From Streptomyces sp. NRRL S-31 (lineage in GTDB: Bacteria; Actinomycetota; Actinomycetes; Streptomycetales; Streptomycetaceae): a stretch of 16,492 nucleotides of DNA. The DNA lies in contig NZ_JOCB01000138.1 of the NCBI RefSeq assembly GCF_000718775.1, forward strand, positions 1 to 16,492, written 5' to 3'. Below are positions 1-7,100 of this stretch, piece by piece (position 1 is the first letter of the stretch; each line of letters begins with the position of its first letter). The notes beneath the pieces were generated by a model. That model had not been told where the DNA came from and ran no database searches. It was given only the letters and a program-made list of their open reading frames with translations. A program made the position numbers and the translations under genes.

Positions 1-278
1 CGCCCCCGCCCGCCCGGCCCGCGCCGGCGCCGCCGGCACCCCGGCCGACCCCGACACCGACACCGACCCCTACACCCACACCCACCCCGGCACCGCGGCC
101 CACGCCGAAGCCGGCGCCCAGGCCCGCCCCGCGGCCCGCCGCGACCCCGGTGAGCTACCCGGCGTACCACCCGCACGTCATCCGGCGCCCCGCACGCCGC
201 CACACCACCCCCGTCACCTACGTCCTGCTCATCACCATCCCCGCGATCGTCGCCGTCGCGGCGCTGCGCCCGCGCTGA
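1..278 (+). CDS. C-terminal end of a Pro/Thr-rich tail-anchored protein (5' end outside window)
   Basis: This open frame is already running at the left edge (codons begin at base 3) and stops at TGA 276-278, leaving about 91 residues. The visible part starts with Pro/Ala/Arg-rich sequence, then a run of Pro-Thr dipeptides (about seven), more Pro/Ala/Arg/Lys-rich linker, a short segment with Tyr and His (SYPAYHPHVIRRPARR), and a hydrophobic stretch (VTYVLLITIPAIVAVAAL) ending in RPR just before the stop. That is a flexible proline-rich linker followed by one C-terminal transmembrane helix. The N-terminal domain that would define function is not in the window. The next gene starts 33 bp downstream on the same strand with its own Shine-Dalgarno, so cotranscription is likely. 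Function unknown. Confidence 0.7.
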   Translation, partial: PPPARPAPAPPAPRPTPTPTPTPTPTPTPAPRPTPKPAPRPAPRPAATPVSYPAYHPHVIRRPARRHTTPVTYVLLITIPAIVAVAALRPR

Positions 279-311
279 CCCGCGCCGTCCCCTCACTCCT
301 GGAGGCACCCG

Positions 312-1076
312 TTGTCGGATTGGCTTGTTCTCGTCCTTGCGATGCTGGGGGCCTGTGCCGTGGTGGTCGTCATCACGCTGCTGCGGCACCGGACGGCCGC
401 CGAGGACGAGGACCCCAGCGAGACCCCCGACGTCATCGAGTACATGACGATGTGGATCGGCGTCGTCTACGCCATCGTGCTGGGCCTGGCGATCGCGGGC
501 GTGTGGGAGGCCCGCAGCGCCGCCCAGGACTACGTACAGGCCGAGGCCCAGGCGCTGCACGAGATCTCGGAGCGGGTGCGCGTCTACCCGCCGGACGTCC
601 GTGACCGCGTTCGCGGCGACGTGGACTCCTACGTCGGCTACGTCGTCCGCACCGAGTGGCGCCGGATGGCGGACGACGGCGAGGTCACGGAGCGCGGCGC
701 CGAACTGCTCCAGCGCCTCCGGGCGGACGTGACCGACTACCGGCCGGCGAACGACTTCGAGGCACAGGCCTACCAGCCGCTGCTGGACCAGCTCGCCGCG
801 GCCGACCAGGCGCGCAACGCGCGCGCCGACTCCACCGGGGCCACCATGCCGCCGGTCGTGTGGTGGGGGCTGCTCACCGGCGGGCTGATCACCATCGGCA
901 TGGTCTTCGCGCTCCAGATCCGGCGGACCGGGCGGGAACTGATCCTGGCCGGACTGTTCTCGGCGACCATCGCCTTCATGCTGTTCCTCATCTGGGACCT
1001 CGACGCGCCCTACAGCCGGGGCATCGCGGTGACCACGGAGCCGTTCCTCACCATGTTCCCGGGCGTCGGCGGATAG
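312..1076 (+). CDS. DUF4239-family (bestrophin-like) integral membrane protein
   Basis: This 254-aa protein has four predicted membrane helices at about residues 4-24, 46-64, 182-202 and 208-228, separated by a roughly 110-residue soluble, mostly helical, charged middle section. That layout, the EARSAAQDYVQAEAQAL segment after helix 2 and the DLDAPYSRG motif after helix 4 match what I know of DUF4239 proteins, common in Streptomyces and sometimes annotated as bestrophin-like. Molecular function is not established, and ion conduction is only suggested by that label. The TTG start is supported by GGAGG at 301-305, six bases upstream. It lies 33 bp after the Pro/Thr-rich gene and faces the repeat-protein gene, with a strong hairpin between them. 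Confidence 0.88.
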   Translation: MSDWLVLVLAMLGACAVVVVITLLRHRTAAEDEDPSETPDVIEYMTMWIGVVYAIVLGLAIAGVWEARSAAQDYVQAEAQALHEISERVRVYPPDVRDRVRGDVDSYVGYVVRTEWRRMADDGEVTERGAELLQRLRADVTDYRPANDFEAQAYQPLLDQLAAADQARNARADSTGATMPPVVWWGLLTGGLITIGMVFALQIRRTGRELILAGLFSATIAFMLFLIWDLDAPYSRGIAVTTEPFLTMFPGVGG

Positions 1077-1114
1077 CCCCCCGGCCCCGGCGGCGCGGCG
1101 ACCGCGGCAGGCCT

Positions 1115-1144
1115 CGCCCCCGGTTCCTCGCGGAAACGGGGGCG
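1115..1144. terminator. Strong hairpin between convergent genes, likely bidirectional terminator
   Basis: Arms CGCCCCCG (1115-1122) and CGGGGGCG (1137-1144) pair perfectly. TTCC/GGAA extends the stem after one G-A mismatch, and the loop is TCGC. It lies 39 bp after the DUF4239 stop and about 70 bp past the stop of the converging repeat-protein gene. There is no U-tract, which is usual for actinobacterial terminators. Termination is inferred from position and symmetry. Confidence 0.6.
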
Positions 1145-1213
1145 CGTGCCCGTCGGTGTCCCGTGTGCCCGGGGGCGGGGCCGGATCCGGTGGCCTCTGC
1201 GGCGCACCGGGGC

Positions 1214-2194
1214 TCAGACGCGGTTCTCGTGCCGGCGGCGCAGCCAGAAGACGCCACCGCCGCCGATCAGGGCGGTGGCCACCAGACCGCTGCCGATGGC
1301 CGTGTCGGTGGGCGTCGCGCCGCTGGTCCTGCTGCCGCCGAGACCGCCGTTGACACCGCCGAGCACGGTGAAGGCCCCGCGGCTGGTCAGGGTGCGACCG
1401 TCGCAGCGGACGGTGATGTCGTACCGGCCGCGGCGGACGTCGCGGTCGACGGTGGCGACACCGCGCGCGGAGTCGTCGCGGAACGGCTCCAGCCGGACGG
1501 TGCCGAAGGCGTCGGAACTCGCCGTGCCGCTCCGGCAGCCGTTGACGATGATGGTGAGACGGCCCCCGGCGGGCAGGACGTCGGGCGTGACGAAGATGTC
1601 GCGGGAGTTGCCGAACTCGTCGCCACGCTCACCGAAGTCGCCACCGTGGTGGCCGAAGTCGTCGCCCCGGTTGCCGAACTCCTCGCCGCCGCGGTGGCCG
1701 TTGCCCTCTCCCCCGCGCCCGTTGCCCTCTCCCCCGCGCCCATTGCCCTCTCCCCCGCGCCCGTTGCCCTCGCCGCCCCGGCCGTTGCCCTCGCCGCCCC
1801 GGCCGTTCCCGCCTTCGCCCCCACGGCCGTTGCCGTTGAAGTTCCCGTTCCCGTTCCCGTTGAAATGGCCGTTTCCGTTTCCGTTTCCGTTGCCGTTGCC
1901 GTTGAAGTGGCCGTTCCCGTTGCCGTTGCCGTTGCCGTTGCCGTTCCCGTTGAAATGGCCGTTCCCGTTGCCGTTCCCGTTGAAGTTCCCGTTCCCGGGA
2001 ATCAGGCCGCCTCCGGGGATGACCCCGTTCCCGCTGAAGGTGCCGATGTTGCCGGTACCGGGGACGATGACGGTGGAGTCGGTGCCGCTCGGCCCACCCC
2101 CGTTGCCCATGCCGTCCGCGACGGCCGAGGGAGCGGCGAGCCCGAGGACGGCGACCGTGGTGCACGCCGCCGCCAGGGCACGTTGGTTGCGCAT
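1214..2194 (-). CDS. Secreted Asn-Gly / Gly-Arg-Gly-Glu repeat surface protein with C-terminal membrane anchor
   Basis: This 326-aa protein starts with a Sec signal peptide (MRNQR, hydrophobic core about residues 7-22, predicted cleavage near AVADG). A Gly-rich region follows, then NG-dipeptide runs of 4, 7 and 6 units each closed by His-Phe (about 71-122), then five perfect seven-residue units NGRGGEG (130-164). A charged Gly/Asp/His/Phe region comes next. Residues about 200-285 look like a small beta domain with Cys220 and Cys264, a possible disulfide. The tail is SGATPTDTAIG, a hydrophobic helix (about 301-318) and RRRHENRV. This has the shape of a sortase sorting signal but no LPXTG or LAXTG. 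GGAGG lies five bases before the ATG. The gene is divergent from a class F sortase. I do not recognise a named family; a cell-wall or membrane-anchored surface protein is inferred. Confidence 0.8.
   Translation of the reverse strand: MRNQRALAAACTTVAVLGLAAPSAVADGMGNGGGPSGTDSTVIVPGTGNIGTFSGNGVIPGGGLIPGNGNFNGNGNGNGHFNGNGNGNGNGNGNGHFNGNGNGNGNGNGHFNGNGNGNFNGNGRGGEGGNGRGGEGNGRGGEGNGRGGEGNGRGGEGNGRGGEGNGHRGGEEFGNRGDDFGHHGGDFGERGDEFGNSRDIFVTPDVLPAGGRLTIIVNGCRSGTASSDAFGTVRLEPFRDDSARGVATVDRDVRRGRYDITVRCDGRTLTSRGAFTVLGGVNGGLGGSRTSGATPTDTAIGSGLVATALIGGGGVFWLRRRHENRV
1697..1990. repeat. In-gene tandem repeats: 21-bp units and hexanucleotide (GTTSCC) runs
   Basis: On the plus strand five 21-bp units start at about 1700, 1721, 1742, 1763 and 1784. 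The first three are nearly identical (CTCTCCCCCGCG core) and the next two form a second subtype (CTCGCCGCCCCGG core). From about 1829 to 1985 the sequence is mostly GTTGCC/GTTCCC/GTTTCC hexamers interrupted by GAAATGGCC or GAAGTGGCC. All units keep the minus-strand frame of the repeat protein, so copy changes by slippage would alter repeat length without frameshift. Confidence 0.92.
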
Positions 2195-2526
2195 GTGATC
2201 CTCCGCGGGAGGTCACCGGGTCCCGTCCCCGGTGTATCGGCGAGAGAACACCTCCCGGGTCGACCCTCGGACGCGCGGAACACGCCCGCATGTCGAGAAT
2301 GGTCCGTCCTGGTGAGGCGACACGCCGACGGACAACCACACAATCGGATATTGCCGCAGGTCACGGACCGTCAGAAAATATCCGGGAACGGCAACTCGGA
2401 TGGCGCACCGGGCAGGCGGCGGGCCACCCGTTCGCCGATCGTCCCGTCGCCCGCCGCCCGCGCGGGATTTAGCGTTTTCCCATGCGCGACGGACGTGGTG
2501 ACGACCGCGTCGAGAGGGGATGGCGA
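2195..2526. promoter_or_regulatory. 332-bp divergent intergenic region with AT-rich inverted repeat
   Basis: This gap separates the divergent repeat-protein and sortase genes. It is the least GC-rich stretch here and holds an eight-base inverted repeat, CGGATATT (2345-2352) and AATATCCG (2377-2384), with the odd palindrome ACGGACCGT (2363-2371) between the arms. Arm centres are 32 bp apart, about three helical turns. TAGCGT at 2471-2476 (from GATTTAGCGTTTT) could serve as a -10 box for the sortase, but no good -35 is visible. I see no small gene in this gap. Confidence 0.4.
2200..2234 (-). promoter_or_regulatory. Two hairpins in the leader of the repeat-protein gene, one covering its ribosome binding site
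   Basis: On the minus strand CCTCC-CGC-GGAGG (2200-2212) pairs the Shine-Dalgarno GGAGG with an upstream CCTCC. Immediately upstream, CACCGGG (2214-2220) and CCCGGTG (2228-2234) form a perfect seven-base-pair stem with a seven-base loop. The ribosome binding site could therefore be masked in the transcript. Whether this regulates translation is inference; no known riboswitch consensus is recognised. Confidence 0.45.
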
Positions 2527-3198
2527 ATGTCCGCGACCAAGCTGTCCGAGCTTGCCGAAGAGGAGGAACGGCGGAAGAAGCGCGCCCCGTGGGGGGTGAT
2601 AGCGCTTGTTCTGCTGACCGGTCTGGCCCTGATCCGCAACGGATCGGGGGAGTTCGACGTCGGCCCGCCGCAGCCCGCCTCGGCCGCGGCCCCGGACGTC
2701 CGCGCCACCCTGGGCACCTTCGCGCCGGCGCCCACCGCGCTGGCGTTCTCCCCCGTCCAGCGGGTGCGCATCCCGGCGATCCGGGTGGACGCGCCCGTGG
2801 TGCAGGTCGGGCTGGACGCGGACGGCTGGGTCGCCGCGCCGCCGCCGGAGAACCCGGGGCTGGCCGGCTGGTTCACCGGCGCGGTGTCCCCCGGGGAGAA
2901 GGGCACCGCGGTCGTCGTCGGCCATGTCGACAACCAGCAGGGGCCCGCCGTCTTCTACGGCCTCGGGGCACTGAAGAAGGGGAACCAGGTCGAGATCCTG
3001 CGCCAGGACGGGAAGACCGCGGTGTTCGAGATCTACGGGGTCGAGGTGTTCGCGAAGGACCATTTCCCCGGCGACCGGGTGTACGGCTCGAAGGGGACGC
3101 CGGAACTGCGCGTCATCACCTGCGGCGGCGGCTTCTCCAAGAAGAACGGCTACGAGGGGAACGTCGTCGTCTTCGCCCGCCTGGCCGCGGTCGTCTGA
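2527..3198 (+). CDS. Class F sortase (membrane-anchored transpeptidase)
   Basis: This 223-aa protein has a charged cytoplasmic N-terminus (EEEERRKKR), one membrane helix (about 22-37), a Pro/Ala-rich linker to about residue 75, and a sortase domain (about 78-221). His133 sits in GHVDN and Cys199 in ITCGGGF. The GYEGNVVVFARL ending (208-219) matches class F rather than class E sortases, and Arg218 is a candidate third catalytic residue. Sortases cleave a C-terminal sorting signal and join the protein to a cell-wall amine. An in-frame ATG lies 15 codons upstream at 2482, but AGGGGA at 2515-2520, six bases before ATG 2527, favours this shorter start. It is divergent from the repeat-protein gene, a possible substrate, and convergent with the deacetylase. 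Confidence 0.9.
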   Translation: MSATKLSELAEEEERRKKRAPWGVIALVLLTGLALIRNGSGEFDVGPPQPASAAAPDVRATLGTFAPAPTALAFSPVQRVRIPAIRVDAPVVQVGLDADGWVAAPPPENPGLAGWFTGAVSPGEKGTAVVVGHVDNQQGPAVFYGLGALKKGNQVEILRQDGKTAVFEIYGVEVFAKDHFPGDRVYGSKGTPELRVITCGGGFSKKNGYEGNVVVFARLAAVV

Positions 3199-3230
3199 GA
3201 CCGCCGCGGCCCGGCGGGCGGCGGACCGGC

Positions 3231-3252
3231 GCGGGCCCGGGAGAGGGCCCGC
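3231..3252. terminator. Perfect hairpin between convergent sortase and deacetylase genes
   Basis: GCGGGCCC (3231-3238) and GGGCCCGC (3245-3252) make an eight-base-pair stem with loop GGGAGA in the 59-bp gap between two facing stop codons. There is no T-tract on either side. A bidirectional terminator is inferred from position. Confidence 0.55.
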
Positions 3253-3257
3253 CGCCG

Positions 3258-4097
3258 TCACACGCGCCGACTCGGCACGGTGAGGTGGTATCCGGAGTCG
3301 ATCAGATGGGGCAGCCACTCCCGCAGCGCCCGGACGGTCTGCGAACGGTCGCCCCCGGCGTCGTGGGAGAGCACCACGACGCCGGGGGCGGCCCCTTCCT
3401 CCACCTGGTCGATGATGGTGTCGGTGCCGGGCTCCATCCAGTCGGTGGTGTCCACGGTCCAGGCCATCGGTTCCATGCCCATGTCGGCGCCCAGCTGGAA
3501 GGCGGCCCGGTTCCACGCGCCGTAGGGCGCCCGGAACCACTGGGGGCGCTCGCCGTAGGTGTCCTCGATGACGTCGCTGGTGCGCTCCATCTCGGAACGG
3601 ATCTCCTTGCGGCGCAGCGTCGTCAGCAGCGGGTGCGTCCAGGTGTGGTTGCCGACGACATGGCCCTCGTCGGCCATCCGGGCCAGCAGTTCCCTGTTCT
3701 CGACGACGCACTCCCCGCACACGAAGAACATCGCCCGGACGCGGTACCGGGCGAGGGTGTCCAGGATGTGCGGGGTGTAGGCGGGATTGGGGCCGTCGTC
3801 GAAGGTCAGCACCATGCGCCGGCCGCTGCCGGAGATCTGGAGGATGGGTTCCTCGCGCACCTTCAGCCGGCGGGGCGGGGTGCGGGGCGGTCCGTATCCG
3901 GTGAGCGGCTGGAGCCGGAAGGTGGAGGGCGCCAGGGCCCGGCGGGCCGGCGGGCCGGCGGCAGCGGGGGCCACCACGGGCCGGGCGGTCTCCTCGCCGC
4001 CGCCCGCCAGCACGAGACCCGCGGTGCCCGCCGATCCGAGCGCGGCGGCGCCGGCGAGGAGCATCCGGCGCCGCGTGAACAACTGATCCTTCTGCAT
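3258..4097 (-). CDS. Tat-exported polysaccharide deacetylase (CE4/NodB family)
   Basis: This 279-aa protein begins with a twin-arginine signal (FTRRRMLLAGAAALG, then a hydrophobic core to about residue 32), followed by a Pro/Ala linker and the NodB domain (about 92-277). All five CE4 motifs are present: TFDDGPN (98-104, catalytic and metal Asp), HTWTH (151-155, metal His pair), RAPYGAWN (189-196), DTTDW (216-220) and LSHDAGG (243-249, catalytic His). It should be an active metal-dependent deacetylase of N-acetylated cell-wall glycan or another polysaccharide; the substrate is not evident. The ATG at 4097 has no clear Shine-Dalgarno. A TTG five codons in (top base 4082) has AAGGA four bases ahead and would give MFTRRR, also a good Tat start. 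It lies downstream of lysX on the same strand. Confidence 0.93.
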   Translation of the reverse strand: MQKDQLFTRRRMLLAGAAALGSAGTAGLVLAGGGEETARPVVAPAAAGPPARRALAPSTFRLQPLTGYGPPRTPPRRLKVREEPILQISGSGRRMVLTFDDGPNPAYTPHILDTLARYRVRAMFFVCGECVVENRELLARMADEGHVVGNHTWTHPLLTTLRRKEIRSEMERTSDVIEDTYGERPQWFRAPYGAWNRAAFQLGADMGMEPMAWTVDTTDWMEPGTDTIIDQVEEGAAPGVVVLSHDAGGDRSQTVRALREWLPHLIDSGYHLTVPSRRV

Positions 4098-4108
4098 GAC
4101 CCATCAGT

Positions 4109-4151
4109 CGCCCCGCCGGGCTCCGCCGCACCGCAACGCCACGGCGGGGCG
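4109..4151 (-). terminator. Perfect 10-bp stem-loop between lysX and the deacetylase gene
   Basis: CGCCCCGCCG (4109-4118) and CGGCGGGGCG (4142-4151) are exact reverse complements around a 23-base loop, in the 91-bp gap after the lysX stop. The stem ends 11 bases before the deacetylase ATG. It could terminate lysX transcription or act as an attenuator or leader structure for the deacetylase. No U-tract follows. Confidence 0.5.
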
Positions 4152-4188
4152 GGGGGAATGCACCCGGACAGCCGAGTGGGCGGCCGCC

Positions 4189-7100
4189 TCAGCGGCGGTG
4201 CGCGAACGGGAACGGCAGTGTCTCCCGGATCGTCAGGCCGGTGAGGAACATGACGAGCCGGTCGACGCCGAGGCCGAGGCCGCCGGTCGGGGGCATGCCG
4301 TAGCCGAGGGCCCGGAGGAAGTCCTCGTCCGGTTCCCTGGCCTCCGGGTCGCCGCCGGCCGCCCGCGGTGACCGCTCGGTGAGCCGGCGGCGCTGTTCGA
4401 GGGGGTCGGTCAGCTCGGTGCAGCCGGTGCCGAGTTCGGTGCCGAACGCGACGAGGTCCCAGCGTTCGGCGAGCCGCGGGTCGGTGCGGTGCCGCCGGAC
4501 CAGCGGGCAGACGCCGACGGGGAAGTCCGTGTAGAAGGTGGGCGGCCCGGTCCGGCGTTCGACCAGCCGTTCGTACAGCTCCAGCACGACGTCGCCGGGC
4601 CCGTCGTCGGCGGTGTACGGCACCCCGGTGCGGTCGCACAGCCGGTGCAGCCGCAGCAGTTCGGTGCCGGGGCCGATCTCCTCCCCCAGCGCCTCGGACA
4701 GCGCCCCGTGCACGGTCTTGACGGGCCAGGTCCCGGAGATGTCGTGCTCCCGGCCGTCCTTGCGGACCACCGGGGCGCCGAAGGCGGCGGTCGCGGCGGC
4801 CTGGACCAGCTCGCGGGCGAGGCCGCGCACGACGGCGTGGTCGGCGTGCGCCTGGTACGCCTCCAGCAGCGTGAACTCGGGGTTGTGCTGGTGGGATACG
4901 CCCTCGTTGCGGAAGGCGCGGCCGAGTTCGAAGACCTTCTCCAGACCGCCGACGCACAGCCGCTTCAGATACAGCTCGGGGGCGATGCGCAGGTACAGGT
5001 CGAGGTCGTAGGCGTTGCCGCGGGTGGTGAAGGGGCGGGCGTCGGCGCCGCCGTGGACCCGCTGGAGCACCGGCGTCTCGACCTCCAGGTAGCCGCGGTC
5101 CAGCAGGCCCTGGCGCAGCGCCTGTACGGCGGCGGAGCGAGTGCGCAGGACGGCGCGGGCGTCGGGGCTGGTGATCAGGTCCAGGTGGCGGAGGCGGACC
5201 CGGGCCTCGGGGTCGGTCAGGCCGTGGTGCTTGCCGGGCAGCGGGTGCAGGCACTTGCCGGTGAGCCGCCAGGAGGTGACGAAGACGGTGGGCTCGCCCC
5301 GGTCGCTCAGCCCGGCGCGGCCGGAGACGGTGACGTGGTCGCCGGTGTCGGCGTCGGCGGTGAAGCGGTCGAGTTCCGGGCCCGAGCCGTCGCGGGTGAG
5401 GGCGATCTGGTGGTCGCCGGACCAGTCGCGCAGCACGGCGAAGACGATGCCGCCGAAGTCGCGGACCAGCATGACGCGGCCGGCGACGGTGACGTCCTCG
5501 CCGGGCGGGACGTCGGCCAGGGCGTGGGTGGGCACGGGGGTGCCCACCGGGTAGGGGTCGGTGCCGGTGGCGCGCAGCCGGTCCAGGGTGCGGTGCCGGA
5601 CGCGGACCTGGTCGGGCAGGCCCGCGTCCGGGGCGGCGGCCCCGGCCTCGTCCCCTCCGGCGGGGCCGAGCACCGACCGGGACGGCGGCCGCGCCGGGCC
5701 GGCGGGCCGCTGTCCTTGTCGCGGGTGCCCCTTTCCGAGGAGTTCGCGCAACGAGGGTACGGAGACGAAGCCTTCGGCGATGGCGGAGGCGAGGCCGATG
5801 CGGGCGAGGGAGGCGGTCTCGCCGTAGCAGAGGAAGCGCGGGTACCACTCGGGGCGGTACTTGGCGTTGGAGCGGTACAGGGCCTCCAGCTGCCACCAGC
5901 GGGAGAGGAACAGCAGCAGCCGGCGCCAGAGCCGGAGCACGGGGCCGGCGCCGATGCGGGCGCCCTCCTCGAAGACGGACCGGAAGACGGCGAAGTTCAG
6001 CGAGATCCGGCGCACGCCCAGTTTGGGCGCGGCGGCGCACAGTTCGGCGACCATGAACTCCGTCACGCCGTTGGGGGCGGCCCGGTCACGGCGCATCAGG
6101 TCCAGGGAGACGCCGTCGCGGCCCCAGGGCACGAAGGAGAGCAGCGCGAGCAGCCGGCCGTCCTCGCCGAGGGCCTCCACGAGCAGGCAGTCGCCGTCGG
6201 CGGGGTCGCCGAGCCGGTCCAGGGCCATGGAGAAGCCGCGCTCGGTCTCGGTGTCCCGCCAGGCGTCTGCCTTGGCGACGATCGCCTCCGTCTCCCGGTC
6301 GGTGAGGGCGGCGTGCCGGCGGATGCGGCAGACGGCTCCGGTGCGGCGGACCCGGTGCACCGCCTGCCGGGTGACGCGCATGTCCCGGCCGCCGAGGTCG
6401 AATCCCGGGATGCGCAGGACCGCCTCGTCGCCGAGCTGGAGGGCGCTGAGTCCGGCGCGGGCGTAGGCGCGGGCGCCGGTCTCGGAGGCGCCCATCACTG
6501 CGGGCGCCCAGGCGTGCCGGCGGGCTCCGTCCAGCCAGGCGTCGATGGCGTGCGGCCAGGCTTCCGGGTCGCCGAGGGGGTCGCCGGCGGCCAGGCACAC
6601 ACCGGCCTCGACGCGGTAGGCGACGGCCGCCTTGCCGCTGGGCGAGAAGACGACGGCCTTGTCGCGCCGGGTGGCGAAGTAGCCGAGGGAGTCCCGGGCG
6701 CCGTGCGCGGTCAGCAGGGCCCGTACGCGGGCCTCCTCGTCGCCGTGCAGGGCGGCCTCCAGGCGCTGGGAGCGGAACAGCGCGGCGGTGGCGTTGAGCA
6801 GGGCGACGGCGCCGAACAGGCCGAGGACGAAGGTGACCTGGCGCGGTGGGCGGCCGGCGAAGGAGCCGGCCGGGACCAGTCCGCCGCACACCCGGTCGGC
6901 GGCCCAGGCCAGGTGCTGGCCGGCCGGGAGGGTGCCGGGGAAGAGCTGGAGCAGGCCCCAGCCGACCAGGACGGACACGGCCAGCCCGGCCAGCAGCACG
7001 GCGAGCGCCCGCCGTACGGCGCCGCGGCGGGAGGCGGCGTAGAACTCCGCTCTGGCGGCCACCAGCAGGAGCAGCAGCAGTGTGCACGGTACGAGGGACG

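Noticed and set aside
1214..1320. A canonical LPXTG/LAXTG sorting motif in the repeat protein tail
   Set aside because: None is present; only ATPTDTAIG precedes the hydrophobic helix, so substrate status is left as a hypothesis.
1697..1990. Regularly spaced short repeats resembling a CRISPR array
   Set aside because: Units are contiguous with no unique spacers, keep the coding frame and encode NGRGGEG and NG repeats.
2195..2526. A ydaO-type (c-di-AMP) or other riboswitch upstream of the secreted repeat protein
   Set aside because: Such elements precede actinobacterial wall hydrolase genes, but I found none of the conserved core sequence, only simple hairpins.
656..2599. Very long plus-strand open frame of 647 codons across the repeat-protein gene
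   Set aside because: It overlaps two better genes in other frames, has Arg/Gly/Ala/Pro/Val-biased low-complexity translation and no ribosome binding site; it is a typical GC-rich shadow frame.
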